A stretch of 64,000 nt of DNA from Nesterenkonia alkaliphila (GCF_009758175.1 NZ_WRPM01000103.1:40622-104621), one strand, 5' to 3'; positions 25,128 to 34,272 are shown, counted from the stretch's first letter. Numbers and translations are program-made. The notes: generated by a model not told the origin, from the sequence alone.

Positions 25128-26678
25128 TCACTCGTTGGGGATGACGTCGTCGAAGATGACGTTGTCGTCCAAGCGGGGTGCCCAGCTCACCGTGTCTGAG
25201 ACACCGAAGGCGCCGGGCTGGACGTAGAGGGGGATATGCGGACGGTCCTCGGCGACAAGTGCCTGCGCCTCGGCATAGAGCTCGGCCCGGCGCTCATCGT
25301 CAAAGGTGCGGTTGCCCTCTGCGATCAGTTCCTCCACCGTCTCGTTGGAATAGTCGGTCTGGCCGGCCGCGCGCTGCTCGGTGTAGTGCACCAGTGAGTA
25401 GGAGGCGTCGAGCAGGCCGTCAGCAAGACCGATCATGTACAGCTCATCGTTGGTGTATTCGCTGAAGACATCGGAGAAGGACCCGCCCTCAAGGATCTCC
25501 AGGTTGACTTCGAAGCCTACCTCCTCAAGCATCTGGGTGAGCATCTCCGCCACCTCGGCGTCCAGGGGATAGGTGCCGCGGGAGGCGGTCAGGGTCACCG
25601 AGGGGGTCTCGCCGTAGTTCTCCACGATCTCAGCGGCCTGTTCGGGGTCGTAGACGTAGTCGTCATAGAGGTCCTCGTTGGCTCCGAAGACGCCGAGCGG
25701 GGCCCGGGTGCGGGTGGGGATGGCATGTCCGCCGAAGAGGGACTCGGTGATGGCGCCCTGGTCGATCGCGTAGTCGATGGCGTCACGGATCTCTTGATCC
25801 GCTGTCACGTAGCCCTCGGTCATTCGGACGATCAGCAGCACGGTGCGGGTGGTGTCCTCGAACTGCATGCTGATGTCCTCTTCGGCATCCACCCGGTCCC
25901 AGTCGTTGGGCGGGACGTCAGCGATGATGTCCACCCCGCCGGTGAGCAGCTCGGAAACCCGGGTGGAGTTCTCCGGAATGGTGCGCACCTCCACCTCGTT
26001 CCACACCGGCTCCTCGCCCCAGTAGTCCTCATTCTTGGTGAGGGTGATCCGGTCATCACGCTGCCAGCTCTCGAACTGGTAGGGGCCGGAGCCGATGAGG
26101 CTGTCGATGAAGGCATCCATGCCGTTCTCCTCGATGTATCCCGAGGGCAGGATGTCTGAGCCGCTCTTGGACAGCAGCGTGAGCAGCGTGGGCATGGGAC
26201 CTTCGGTGACGATTTCGACCTCATAGTCGCCGGTGGCCTCCACGCTGGCGATCTGGTTGAAGAACTGATACTCCAGCAGGGTCTCGTCGTTGATCACTCG
26301 ATCAATGGAGAATTCCACGTCGGCCGCGGTCAGGGGGTCACCGTTGTGGAAGGTGACGTCCTCCCGGATGGTGAAGCGCCAGGTCTCGTCATCGATCTGC
26401 TCGTAGTCCGTAACCAGCTCGGGCACCACCTCCATGTTCTCGTCCCGCATGAACAGCCGTGAGTACATATTGCGGTTGATGCGCTCGGCTGAGGTCTGCA
26501 GAGCGTCCTGCGGGTCCATGGAGCGGGGGTCCACGCTGTGCGCCCACACCAGGGTCTGGGGCTCGTTGTCAGCCCCAGTTTCGGCGTCCTCGGAGGTTGT
26601 GCCGGGGACCCCGCCGCAGCCGGCGAGGGCGAAGACCAGCAGACCGGTGGACAGAAGAGTCAGACGGTTGTTCTTCAT
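25128..26678 (-). CDS. Family 5 (Dpp/Opp-type) extracellular solute-binding lipoprotein
   Basis: A 516-residue lipoprotein with a short Lys/Asn N-region, hydrophobic helix and lipobox ALAGC (Cys near residue 21), then an acidic linker. SBP family 5 landmarks include RSMDPQDA near residue 52, the WRFTIREDVTFHNGDPLTAADVEFSIDR stretch near residue 100, GSGPYQFESW near residue 197, and a late region with DASYSLVHY. The family binds dipeptides, oligopeptides, opines or glutathione. As the last gene of the operon dppB-C-D-F-oxidoreductase-SBP, it is placed unusually, because binding proteins are normally first. The oxidoreductase in the same operon suggests a modified amino acid or opine-like cargo. 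Confidence 0.93.
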   Translation of the reverse strand: MKNNRLTLLSTGLLVFALAGCGGVPGTTSEDAETGADNEPQTLVWAHSVDPRSMDPQDALQTSAERINRNMYSRLFMRDENMEVVPELVTDYEQIDDETWRFTIREDVTFHNGDPLTAADVEFSIDRVINDETLLEYQFFNQIASVEATGDYEVEIVTEGPMPTLLTLLSKSGSDILPSGYIEENGMDAFIDSLIGSGPYQFESWQRDDRITLTKNEDYWGEEPVWNEVEVRTIPENSTRVSELLTGGVDIIADVPPNDWDRVDAEEDISMQFEDTTRTVLLIVRMTEGYVTADQEIRDAIDYAIDQGAITESLFGGHAIPTRTRAPLGVFGANEDLYDDYVYDPEQAAEIVENYGETPSVTLTASRGTYPLDAEVAEMLTQMLEEVGFEVNLEILEGGSFSDVFSEYTNDELYMIGLADGLLDASYSLVHYTEQRAAGQTDYSNETVEELIAEGNRTFDDERRAELYAEAQALVAEDRPHIPLYVQPGAFGVSDTVSWAPRLDDNVIFDDVIPNE

Positions 26679-26729
26679 CGGATGGTGCCTTTCATGGTGA
26701 GTGATGGGTGGTGAGTGAGGTGTACTGAG

Positions 26730-27872
26730 TCAGCGCCGAGCCTGCTCGGCGTCGTCGGCGAACCTGCCTATCTCCTCGGGCTTCCAGTGGAACCTCTCAG
26801 GGCGCATGGCGCTCAGCTCGGGGACACTCTCCCCGTGGAGAAGCTCCCGGGCGGCGAACCAGGCCCACATCGGGGCCCAGCCGATACCCCCGTGGGAGAC
26901 GGCGAAGTAGAAGTTGGGGGCCCAGGGCAGGGCGCCGACGATCGGGCCGCCCGGCGGGACCGGGCGAATGCCGATCCGTGTTTCTGCGATGGGCACCTCG
27001 GCCAGGGCTGGCACGTACCGGGCGATGTCGGCAATCAGCGGGGCGGTGTCACTGAGATTGGTGTTTTCCCCGGCTCCCTGCAGGCCGCGCCCGTTGAGCA
27101 CCAGGGAGCCCCCCGGATGGGGGCGGACGCTGGTCAGTGGAGCGTTGACGATAGTGGTGGGCCGGGACTCGGCCGGCAGCGGCTCAGTGGTGAGGATCCG
27201 CCCCGGGCGGAGGTCCAGAGGCATGGTCAGACCAGCCATTGCGGCCACGTGGGTGCCCCAGGAGCCGGCGCAGTTGACCACTGCGTCCGCTTCCAGCAGC
27301 TCCCCTGTGGAGGTGTGCACCGCAGTGACCCCGGTGCCGTCACGTTCGATGGCTGTGACCGAGGTCTGTGTCAGCAGGCGGGCGCCGAGCTGCTGTGCCC
27401 GGGTGAGCAGACGGTTGATCAGGGCGGCAACATCTACCCATCCCGACTCCTGCTGATAGAAGGCGGTATCGCCTGGGCCCAGCCGGACCAGCGGTTCTAC
27501 CTCCGCGGCCCCGGCGGCATCCAGTTCAATGACACCGGCCCCTTTGCTGCGTGCGATCTGGGCCCGGTGTTTGAGCTCCTGGGCCTCATTCCCGTGGGCG
27601 ATGTTCAGCGTTCCGCACCAGTCCACGACCTTCAGGTCCAGTTCAGACTCGATGTCATAGAAGTATTGGTGGACCTTGGTGCGCAGGGCCGCGCGGCCGG
27701 GTTCCTCCTCCCACCCCAGTTGGGGGAAGGTCGAGAGCCAGGCCATCGTGGCGCTGGAGGTGCCTCGGCCGGGCTCCCCGGCTTCCAGCACAGTCACTTG
27801 AGCGCCCTGCTGGGCGAGTCGATAGGCCGTATGGCTGCCGATCGAGCCGGCGCCGATGACAACAATATGCAT
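26730..27872 (-). CDS. FAD-dependent amine/amino-acid oxidoreductase (DAO family), second copy
   Basis: 380 residues. The FAD dinucleotide motif MHIVVIGAGSIGSHTAYRLAQQG starts at residue 1 and TVLEAGEPG follows. TSSATMAWLSTFPQ near residue 40, GWVDVAALINRLLTRAQQLGA near residue 155 and AETRIGIRPVPPGGPIVGALP near residue 309 are DAO-family segments. It lies inside the ABC importer operon, 20 nt after the second ATPase gene and 51 nt before the binding protein, so it very likely oxidises the imported compound. It differs clearly in sequence from the copy at 23115, so it is not a recent duplicate. Confidence 0.87.
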   Translation of the reverse strand: MHIVVIGAGSIGSHTAYRLAQQGAQVTVLEAGEPGRGTSSATMAWLSTFPQLGWEEEPGRAALRTKVHQYFYDIESELDLKVVDWCGTLNIAHGNEAQELKHRAQIARSKGAGVIELDAAGAAEVEPLVRLGPGDTAFYQQESGWVDVAALINRLLTRAQQLGARLLTQTSVTAIERDGTGVTAVHTSTGELLEADAVVNCAGSWGTHVAAMAGLTMPLDLRPGRILTTEPLPAESRPTTIVNAPLTSVRPHPGGSLVLNGRGLQGAGENTNLSDTAPLIADIARYVPALAEVPIAETRIGIRPVPPGGPIVGALPWAPNFYFAVSHGGIGWAPMWAWFAARELLHGESVPELSAMRPERFHWKPEEIGRFADDAEQARR

Positions 27873-27892
27873 TCTGTGGTCTCCTCTGTGGG

Positions 27893-28891
27893 TCAGCGGT
27901 GGTGGCAGGCGGCCAGCCGGGTGCTCTCCCGTGGGGTGAGCTCAGGGCGCTTTTCCGCGCAGATGTCAGTGGCGAGTGGGCAGCGCGTACGGAACACGCA
28001 GCCCGAGGGCGGGTTCAGCGGGCTGGGGATCTCGCCCTGCAGCTCCACGGTGCCGCCGTCTCGGAACGGCACCGCCTCACTGGAGGTGATCAGAGCCTGG
28101 GTGTAGGGGTGAACCGGCCTGCCAAGCACCTGGTGCGCCGGTCCCTGTTCGACGATGCGGCCCAGGTACATCACTGCCAACTGATCACTCATGAACCCGA
28201 CGCTCTCGAGTCCATGACCGATGAACAGGTAGGTCAGGCCCAGTTCCTTCTGCAGGTCTTTCAGCAGGTTGAGGATCTGGGACTGCACGGAGACATCCAG
28301 GGCGGAGACCGGCTCGTCGCAGACCAGCAGCCGGGGCCTGCGCGCCAGTGCGCGGGCGATCACGATGCGCTGGCGCTGTCCCCCTGAGAACTCGTGGGGG
28401 AACTTGTCCATGGCGCTCTCCGGGAGGCCTACCTGATCGAGCAGCTCCTTGACCCGTTGCTCTCGCTCAGCCCGTGGTACCCGTGGCGCCACCTGGAGCG
28501 GCTCGGCGAGGAGCCTGCGCACCGGCATCCGTGGGTTCAGGGAGGAATACGGATCCTGGAAGACGATCTGAGCGCCCTGATCCCCCCGGAGAGAGACCCG
28601 CCCTCGGCCGTCGTGGACCCGGTTGCCCTCGATCAGCACCTGGCCCTGGGTGGGGGCCAGAAGCCCGGAGACCATATTGGCCAGGGTCGACTTACCAGAC
28701 CCTGATTCCCCCACCAGCCCCAAGGTGGAGCCGGCCGGAATGCTGAGGTTGACGCTGTCCACGGCGACCAGCTCGCGCCGTGCCCCCAGCAGGGAGCTGC
28801 GCACGGTGAAGGTTTTGCGGAGATTCTCGATCTGCAGCAGCGGTGACTCAGTTTGCGCCGGTTGCACCGGCGGCTGCACGGAGGTGCTCAC
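27893..28891 (-). CDS. Dipeptide-type ABC transporter ATPase (DppF-like)
   Basis: A 332-residue ATPase with Walker A GESGSGKST, a Q-loop, signature FSGGQRQRI and Walker B LLVCDEPVSALD. The C-terminal oligopeptide-ABC extension (PHPYTQALI-like HPYTQALI, then Cys-rich CVFRTRCPLATDIC) carries the four-Cys iron-sulfur type pattern of DppD/DppF. The start is the GTG at 28891, overlapping the previous stop (GTGA) with AGGAGG 10 nt upstream; the upstream open frame is a shadow. Confidence 0.92.
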   Translation of the reverse strand: MSTSVQPPVQPAQTESPLLQIENLRKTFTVRSSLLGARRELVAVDSVNLSIPAGSTLGLVGESGSGKSTLANMVSGLLAPTQGQVLIEGNRVHDGRGRVSLRGDQGAQIVFQDPYSSLNPRMPVRRLLAEPLQVAPRVPRAEREQRVKELLDQVGLPESAMDKFPHEFSGGQRQRIVIARALARRPRLLVCDEPVSALDVSVQSQILNLLKDLQKELGLTYLFIGHGLESVGFMSDQLAVMYLGRIVEQGPAHQVLGRPVHPYTQALITSSEAVPFRDGGTVELQGEIPSPLNPPSGCVFRTRCPLATDICAEKRPELTPRESTRLAACHHR

Positions 28892-29886
28892 AGCGGGGTC
28901 GCCTCCTTCTGTTCGGCCAGCAGCTGGTCCACATGCCAGCAGGCTGAGCTCCTGTCTGCCACGACGTCCACCGGGGGAGTCTCTGCGCAGCGTTCGGTGG
29001 CCAGGGGGCATCTGCTGCGGAACCGGCATCCGGCATCCCACTGATCAGGGGTGGGGACGATGCCGGGGATGGACTCGAGCCGTTCCCTGGTGTCGCCTAG
29101 CCGCGGCGCGGAGCTGAGCAGAGCCCGGGTGTAGGGGTGGCGCGGCTGGGACAGCACGCTGTCGGTGGGCCCCGATTCCACGACCTGGCCGGCATACATC
29201 ACATGGATGGTGTCGGAGAGCTTCCTGACCACTGAGAGGTCGTGGGAGACGATCAGCACGGCTGTGCCCATCTCGTAGGAGAGGTCATACATGAGTTTGA
29301 GCACCTGGGACTGGATAGTGACGTCCAATGCGGTGGTGGGCTCATCGGCCAGCAGAAGTTTGGGCTGGCCGATCAGGGCCATGGCGATCATCACGCGTTG
29401 GCGCATGCCGCCGGAGAGCTCATGCGGGCGCTGCCCCATGATGCGCCGTGGATCGGCGAAGCCCACCCGGTCCAGCATCTCCAGGATCTCCCTGCGGCCG
29501 ACCTTTGAGCGGCGTGCGGCCTCCTTGAGCTGGTAGCCGATGGTCATCAGCGGGTTCAGGGAGGTCAGGGGCTCCTGGTAGATCATGGCGATCTCCGGTC
29601 CGCGCAGCCGGCGGATCTCCTCCCGCTTTGCCGTGGCTAGGTCGTTGCCTCGCCACCGGATGCTGCCGCCGGAGACTCTGAGGTTCTGCGCCAGCAAGCC
29701 CATCACCGAGAAGCAGGTGACAGATTTTCCCGAACCGGATTCGCCGACCAGCGCAGCCCGTTCACCTGGGGCGATGGAGAAGGAGGCGCCGTCGACCACG
29801 TGGAGGTCCTGGCTTTCCCTGCGAGTGGCTGAGACGCGGAGGTCTTTGACGGTCAGCAGCTCCTGCGCTGCAGTTTCAGCGGTCAT
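28888..29886 (-). CDS. Dipeptide-type ABC transporter ATPase (DppD-like)
   Basis: A 332-residue ATPase. Walker A GESGSGKSV, signature LSGGMRQRV and Walker B LLLADEPTTALDV are all present, and the C-terminal segment RHPYTRALL followed by CRFRSRCPLATERC matches the oligopeptide ATPase Cys cluster. The start ATG at 29886 overlaps the dppC-like stop as ATGA. It works as the partner of the 27893 ATPase below the two permeases. Confidence 0.93.
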   Translation of the reverse strand: MTAETAAQELLTVKDLRVSATRRESQDLHVVDGASFSIAPGERAALVGESGSGKSVTCFSVMGLLAQNLRVSGGSIRWRGNDLATAKREEIRRLRGPEIAMIYQEPLTSLNPLMTIGYQLKEAARRSKVGRREILEMLDRVGFADPRRIMGQRPHELSGGMRQRVMIAMALIGQPKLLLADEPTTALDVTIQSQVLKLMYDLSYEMGTAVLIVSHDLSVVRKLSDTIHVMYAGQVVESGPTDSVLSQPRHPYTRALLSSAPRLGDTRERLESIPGIVPTPDQWDAGCRFRSRCPLATERCAETPPVDVVADRSSACWHVDQLLAEQKEATPL

Positions 29887-30812
29887 GATCGTCCTCCCAG
29901 CCGCGGGTCGAGGGCGTCCCGGAGCCAGTCTCCGAGGAGCAGAATGCCCAGTACGGTGAAGGTGATGGCCAGTCCGGGCAGGGTGCTGATCCACCAGGCG
30001 GTGGCCAGATAGTCGCGCCCGGTGGTGAGCATCAGGCCCCAGGAGATGTCCGGCGGCTGTACGCCCAGGCCCAGGAAGCTGAGGGCGGATTCGGTGACGA
30101 TCACGGTGGCCACGCTGAGTGTGGAGAGCACAATGAAGCTGGGCAGCACATTGGGCATGATGTGCCGGATCAGGATGATCGGACCGGGGACCCCGAAGTT
30201 CTGAGCTGCCCGGACGAACTGCCGTTCCCGGAGCTCGAGCACCTCAGCGCGGATCTGCCGGGCGTAGATCACCCAGTTGGTGATTCCCAGGACGAAGATC
30301 AGGGTCCACATCCCGGGGTTCAGCACACCCAGGATCACCAGGACCAGCAGAACGGAGGGGATGGCCAGCAGGGCGTCGACGACGCGCATCAGCACTGCAT
30401 CCAGCCATTTTCCGTAGTAGCCGGCGACCAGGCCGACGGTCAGCCCGATCGAGCCGGCTAGGACCACCGCGATGACCCCGATCATCAGGGAAACCCTGGC
30501 CCCCTCGATGAGCCGAGAGAGGATGTCCCTGCCCAGGTTGTCGGTGCCCAGTAGGTAGGCGGGGTCGGAGCCCTCCATTCCCACGGGGGGCAGCAGAGCC
30601 TGGCTGGGGTCGATGGAGGCCGGCGGATGCGGGGTGATCCATGGAGCCAGCAGGGCTACCACGGCGGGGATGCCCACACACACGAGCCCGATCCATCCGC
30701 TCAGTGGGATAGAGCGCAGGCGTGCTTTCCAGGACCGTCGCTTAGAGCTTCCGGGCGGGCGGGGTGGAGCCGACTCAGTTCCAGCGGAGTCCAGCGTCAC
30801 TGACTCAGCCAA
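29883..30812 (-). CDS. Dipeptide-type ABC permease (DppC-like)
   Basis: A 309-residue permease with an N-terminal Pro/Ser-rich 35-residue tail and six helices. LLGTDNLGRDILSRLIEGARVSL near residue 90 is the DppC hallmark (G-T-D-x-x-G-R-D-x-x-S-R), and the EAA loop FVRAAQNFGVPGPIILIRHIMPNV follows near residue 200. It overlaps dppB by 8 nt and the DppD-like ATPase by 4 nt. Confidence 0.93.
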   Translation of the reverse strand: MAESVTLDSAGTESAPPRPPGSSKRRSWKARLRSIPLSGWIGLVCVGIPAVVALLAPWITPHPPASIDPSQALLPPVGMEGSDPAYLLGTDNLGRDILSRLIEGARVSLMIGVIAVVLAGSIGLTVGLVAGYYGKWLDAVLMRVVDALLAIPSVLLVLVILGVLNPGMWTLIFVLGITNWVIYARQIRAEVLELRERQFVRAAQNFGVPGPIILIRHIMPNVLPSFIVLSTLSVATVIVTESALSFLGLGVQPPDISWGLMLTTGRDYLATAWWISTLPGLAITFTVLGILLLGDWLRDALDPRLGGRS

Positions 30813-31737
30813 GGTTGATCCTCCTGTCGACGGCTTTGAAGAGCAGGTCAGAGATGAGGCTCAGGGCCAGGACCATCACGGCGATCACGAAGACCGAGGC
30901 CTGCACCAGGGCCATGTCCCGTTGGCTCACGGCGTTGACCAGCAGCTGTCCGAGCCCGGGCCAGGAGAAGACGACCTCGGTCACCAGGGCTCCGCCGATC
31001 AGGGTCGAGAACTGCAGGATCGTGATGCTGGTGACGGGGACGAAAGCGTTCAGCAGAGCATGCCTGTAGACCACCGCACGGCGCCGCAGGCCCTTCCCGT
31101 AGGCGGTGCGGATGTAGTCCTGGGAGAGGATCTCGATCATTGAAGAGCGCACCAGGCGGGTGATCTCTGCTGCGGTTCCTGTGCCCAGGGCGATGACCGG
31201 GAGCACCAGATGCGCCCAGGATCCCGCTCCCGAGACCGGAAGCCACCGCAGGGTGACCGCAAAGAGGAGGATGAGCATGATCCCGAGCCAGAAGTTCGGC
31301 ATAGCCTTGGCCAGGACCGAGATGGAGGAGACCACGCTGTCGATCACTCCGCCTCGGTGGGTGGCTGACCAGACTCCCAGTGGGATTGCGATGACCAGCG
31401 CGAGCAGAATGGCACCGATGGCCAGGGTGAGGGTGGCGGGCAGGCGTTCCAGGACAATAGGCAGTGCGGCCTGACCGTACTGGTAGGACTCGCCGAAGTC
31501 ACCAGTGAGCACTGAGCCGATGTAGTTGAGGTACTGCATGAAGACCGGTTGGTTTAGGCCCATCGCCTCGCGCATCGCCGCGACCTGTTCCGGCGTAGCA
31601 TTGTCCCCCAGCATCAGTCCGACCGGGTCTCCCACCACGTACACCAGGAAGAAGACGATGGTCACGATGAGCAGCAGCGTCGGGATCATCTGGGCAAGGC
31701 GCCCAGCTATATAGGTACCCACAGACAGCACCCCCAT
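30805..31737 (-). CDS. Dipeptide-type ABC permease (DppB-like), first gene of the importer operon
   Basis: A 310-residue permease with six helices. The N-terminal signature GRLAQMIPTLLLIVTIVFFLV and GDPVGLMLGDNATPEQVAAMREAMGLNQP are typical of DppB, and the EAA region near residue 205 is DYIRTAYGKGLRRRAVVYRHALLNA. The ATG at 31737 is assumed; a GTG 15 nt inside, preceded by GGGGGTG, is an alternative. The operon runs B-C-D-F-oxidoreductase-SBP and stops at the hairpin at 25080. Confidence 0.92.
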   Translation of the reverse strand: MGVLSVGTYIAGRLAQMIPTLLLIVTIVFFLVYVVGDPVGLMLGDNATPEQVAAMREAMGLNQPVFMQYLNYIGSVLTGDFGESYQYGQAALPIVLERLPATLTLAIGAILLALVIAIPLGVWSATHRGGVIDSVVSSISVLAKAMPNFWLGIMLILLFAVTLRWLPVSGAGSWAHLVLPVIALGTGTAAEITRLVRSSMIEILSQDYIRTAYGKGLRRRAVVYRHALLNAFVPVTSITILQFSTLIGGALVTEVVFSWPGLGQLLVNAVSQRDMALVQASVFVIAVMVLALSLISDLLFKAVDRRINLG

Positions 31738-31770
31738 CAGGTCTCAGGCGCAAAAGGATCAGATTCCCAG

Positions 31771-31791
31771 ATTTCTCACTCTGCGAGATAT
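31771..31791. promoter_or_regulatory. Imperfect palindrome upstream of the importer operon, candidate IclR operator
   Basis: The sequence ATTTCTCACTCTGCGAGATAT reads as ATnTCTCnC and GnGAGAnAT half-sites. It sits 34-54 nt before the dppB-like start, in the 170-nt gap to the sarcosine-oxidase-like gene. IclR proteins bind imperfect palindromes of about this length. No second copy was found before the IclR gene, so the link is only suggestive. Confidence 0.35.
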
Positions 31792-31907
31792 CCTCTTTGC
31801 GGTGCGAAATATTGAGCGCAACTCTGCCAGCGGAATGTTACGGCTATGTTTCCTGAGTGTTCCTGTGACGTTTAATAGGGTGAACAGCGGATTTCGGAGG
31901 GTGAGAA

Positions 31908-33074
31908 CTACCTGATGAAACGCAGCGGATCCCATGCCTTGTGCCCCGAGTGACGGCGGCCGGAGGCGAGTTCCACCAGAAGCCTGCCGATGACTGGGGC
32001 CATCTTGAATCCGCGGCCGGAGAAGCCGCTGCCCACGATGATGCGTTGCTGAGCGTCCACCGGCCCCAGAACAGGTTGGCCGTCAGGAGTGTACGCGTCA
32101 TAAAAGTTGGAGGTACGGATGGGGGTAGGGTCCACCTCGTCACCGAAGCACTGCTCCACCAGCCTGCTGATCTCGGCGATCTCAGAGGCCGGCTCGTGAA
32201 GCCAGTCGAATTCGGCGGGGGTGCGCAGTCTCTGCCGGGGACCTGCGAATCCGATCCGTACCGTGCCGTCCCAGTGGCTGGGAAAGCCGTAGATTCGGTG
32301 ACCCTCGACTTCACGGAGAAAGGGTGGAAAGGTCTCTTCGGTAAAGTCTGCGCGGCCTCGGACGGGGAACCAGGTGACCAGCAGACGCCCGAGGTAGCTG
32401 TCTGGAACAAGATTCGGCAGCAGCTCCCAGCTCCATGCCCCGGCAGTGATGATCACCTTCTCGACGTACCAGGTCTGATCTGCAGTGCTTACCGCGACCC
32501 TGTTCCCGGCCGCTTCAACGGTGGTCACCGCGGAGTAGGGAACTATCTGCGCTCCGCTGCTTCTGGCTGCCGAGAGAGCCGCTACTACGGCATGTTCGGG
32601 TCGCACCATCCCGGCCTCTTCGTTCCAGATGGCCACCTCCTGCCCGCGTAGCCGGTGCTTCGGGAACCGCCGTGCGGTTTCGCTCGAGGAGAGTAGGCGC
32701 GGTGGGTGGCCGGCTTGGCCCATCCTGGTGCTGAGGGTGCGGATGGTCTCGGAGCTGGGCTGGCCGATGGTGAGCCCTCCGGTGATCCGCAGCAGGGAGG
32801 TTCCGCTCTCCTCTTCGAGTTCACGGTAGGCGCCCACCGCGTGGGGCATCACCGGGTCCACCTCTGGCTCCAGATACGTGGCCCGAAACTGGCGGGCCTC
32901 CCCGGAGAATGCTCCCTTGTTGTGGCCTGGGCGGAACTGCTCCCACCCGATGGCCTCGATCCCCTCCCTGGCCAGGTGCCACAGCGCCATGCTGCCCATG
33001 GTTCCAAGACCTATGACCCCGACCTGGGCGTCTGTGGGAGCTGAACAGGAAGAGGAGTAGGGGGAATGGTGCAT
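31908..33074 (-). CDS. Monomeric sarcosine/N-methyltryptophan oxidase-like flavoenzyme
   Basis: 388 residues. A GVIGLGTMGSMALWHLARE dinucleotide motif begins near residue 19, followed by QFRPGHNKGAFSGEAR, the MSOX/MTOX signature (Q-F-x-x-x-H-x-x-G-S-S-H-G-x-x-R-like). The C-terminal YDAYTPDGQPVLGP corresponds to the family's C-M-Y-T-x-T-P-D covalent flavin site, but the Cys position (residue 324) is Phe, so flavin would be non-covalent. GSGFSGRGFKMAPVIG near the end is conserved. It is upstream of and co-oriented with the importer operon and is likely to oxidise an N-alkyl amino acid. ATG 33074 is assumed. Confidence 0.83.
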   Translation of the reverse strand: MHHSPYSSSCSAPTDAQVGVIGLGTMGSMALWHLAREGIEAIGWEQFRPGHNKGAFSGEARQFRATYLEPEVDPVMPHAVGAYRELEEESGTSLLRITGGLTIGQPSSETIRTLSTRMGQAGHPPRLLSSSETARRFPKHRLRGQEVAIWNEEAGMVRPEHAVVAALSAARSSGAQIVPYSAVTTVEAAGNRVAVSTADQTWYVEKVIITAGAWSWELLPNLVPDSYLGRLLVTWFPVRGRADFTEETFPPFLREVEGHRIYGFPSHWDGTVRIGFAGPRQRLRTPAEFDWLHEPASEIAEISRLVEQCFGDEVDPTPIRTSNFYDAYTPDGQPVLGPVDAQQRIIVGSGFSGRGFKMAPVIGRLLVELASGRRHSGHKAWDPLRFIR

Positions 33075-33089
33075 CCCCCTACTTTACGA

Positions 33090-33653
33090 TTAGCTCTGTG
33101 CGGAGCTGTGCTGGGAGACCAGGGTGAGGAAAGCGTGGTTGAACTCCTCCAGGTCATCCGGAGTCCGTGAGGTGACCAGCCCGTTGGAGACTACCGCCGC
33201 CTCATCGACCCACTCGGCCCCAGCGTTGGTCAAGTCTGTCTTCAGCGAAGGATAGCTGGTGACGGTGCGCCCGGAGGCTGCGCCCACCTCGGTGAGGATC
33301 CACGGTCCGTGGCAGATGGCGGCAACCGGCTTGCCGGCGTCGAAGAACGCTTTGACGAACTGCTGGGCGTCCTCATCGATGCGCAGGGTGTCCGCGTTGA
33401 GCGTGCCGCCGGGCAGCACCAGCCCGGCGTAGTCGTTGGGATCGGCGCTGGGCAGGTGCACATCCACGTCGAAATGATCGGCGTGCTCCCAATCGCCTTT
33501 CATGGCTTGGATCTGACCCTCCTCGGGCGAGACCACCACCGGGGTGCCGTCAGCCTCCTGGATGGCGGCCAGCGGCTCGGTCAGCTCAGGCTGTTCCACG
33601 CCGTTGGTGGTGAGAATTGCGATCTTGAGTCCTGGAATCTTGGTGTCAGCCAT
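33090..33653 (-). CDS. DJ-1/PfpI family protein
   Basis: A 187-residue type 1 glutamine-amidotransferase-like protein. The nucleophile elbow AAICHGPW has Cys114-His115, with Glu19 (GVEQPEL) as its partner, the standard PfpI/YhbO arrangement. YAGLVLPGGTLNADTLRID near residue 76 is also conserved. Members act as glyoxalases/protein deglycases or stress-linked peptidases. It follows the start side of the SoxA-like gene with a 15-nt gap in the same direction, so co-transcription is possible. Confidence 0.92.
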   Translation of the reverse strand: MADTKIPGLKIAILTTNGVEQPELTEPLAAIQEADGTPVVVSPEEGQIQAMKGDWEHADHFDVDVHLPSADPNDYAGLVLPGGTLNADTLRIDEDAQQFVKAFFDAGKPVAAICHGPWILTEVGAASGRTVTSYPSLKTDLTNAGAEWVDEAAVVSNGLVTSRTPDDLEEFNHAFLTLVSQHSSAQS

Positions 33654-33789
33654 ATGGCCAATTTAAGCACCGCGTCTGCATCTGTACAGCATGTCAGCTC
33701 AACATTTGCTAGGAATTCTTGAAGGGGCAGCCGGGGAAGTCATCCTGGAGAGGGATGTGGGACGGCGTCGTACTTCCTAGAGTTGAGAC

Positions 33790-34272
33790 ATGACTGAGCA
33801 GAAAGACACTGGATACCGCTTTCTCACCGACCCCTGGGGCCAGGCTGCCGCAGTGGGTGTACTGACCTTGTTCCCGGTGCGGAAGTACCCCGGCTGGTTG
33901 AAGTTCACCCTCGGTTGGGGCGGCGTTGCGGCTACTACCGCCGTGGTAGCTACCCCCGGGGCCGCCACCACAGTGCTGCGGAAGCTCTCTGAATGGACCG
34001 GCGACGCCGAGGACCTCGAAGAGGTGAGTATCGAGCTCAAACCCGCCACCCGAGCCGGTCTCGCAGTGGCCACCGGTGCCGCCTGGTACGGCGGCTGGCG
34101 GCTCTCGGTATGGTCCGACACCGCCGTGGAGAACCTGGTCCGGAAGCTCCGCATCCCGGCCCCCCGCCTCGCCCTGGGTGCTGCCGCAGGCTGGGCCACC
34201 TGGTGGCAGGTCAAGCAGGCCAATGAGCGGATCGCCGCTAAGCGGGCGGAGCGTAAGCGCACCAGCGCGTAG
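33790..34272 (+). CDS. Hypothetical protein with hydrophobic segments
   Basis: 160 residues that I do not recognise as a named family. An aromatic N-terminus (GYRFLTDPWGQAAAVGVL) leads into hydrophobic stretches near residues 17-60, an acidic mid-section (TGDAEDLEEVSIELKP) and a second Gly/Trp-rich stretch near residues 90-135, ending in a Lys/Arg tail KQANERIAAKRAERKR. A small membrane-associated protein is the best description. Its 3' end meets the decaying MFS reading frame on the other strand. Ribosome site is weak. Confidence 0.6.
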   Translation: MTEQKDTGYRFLTDPWGQAAAVGVLTLFPVRKYPGWLKFTLGWGGVAATTAVVATPGAATTVLRKLSEWTGDAEDLEEVSIELKPATRAGLAVATGAAWYGGWRLSVWSDTAVENLVRKLRIPAPRLALGAAAGWATWWQVKQANERIAAKRAERKRTSA

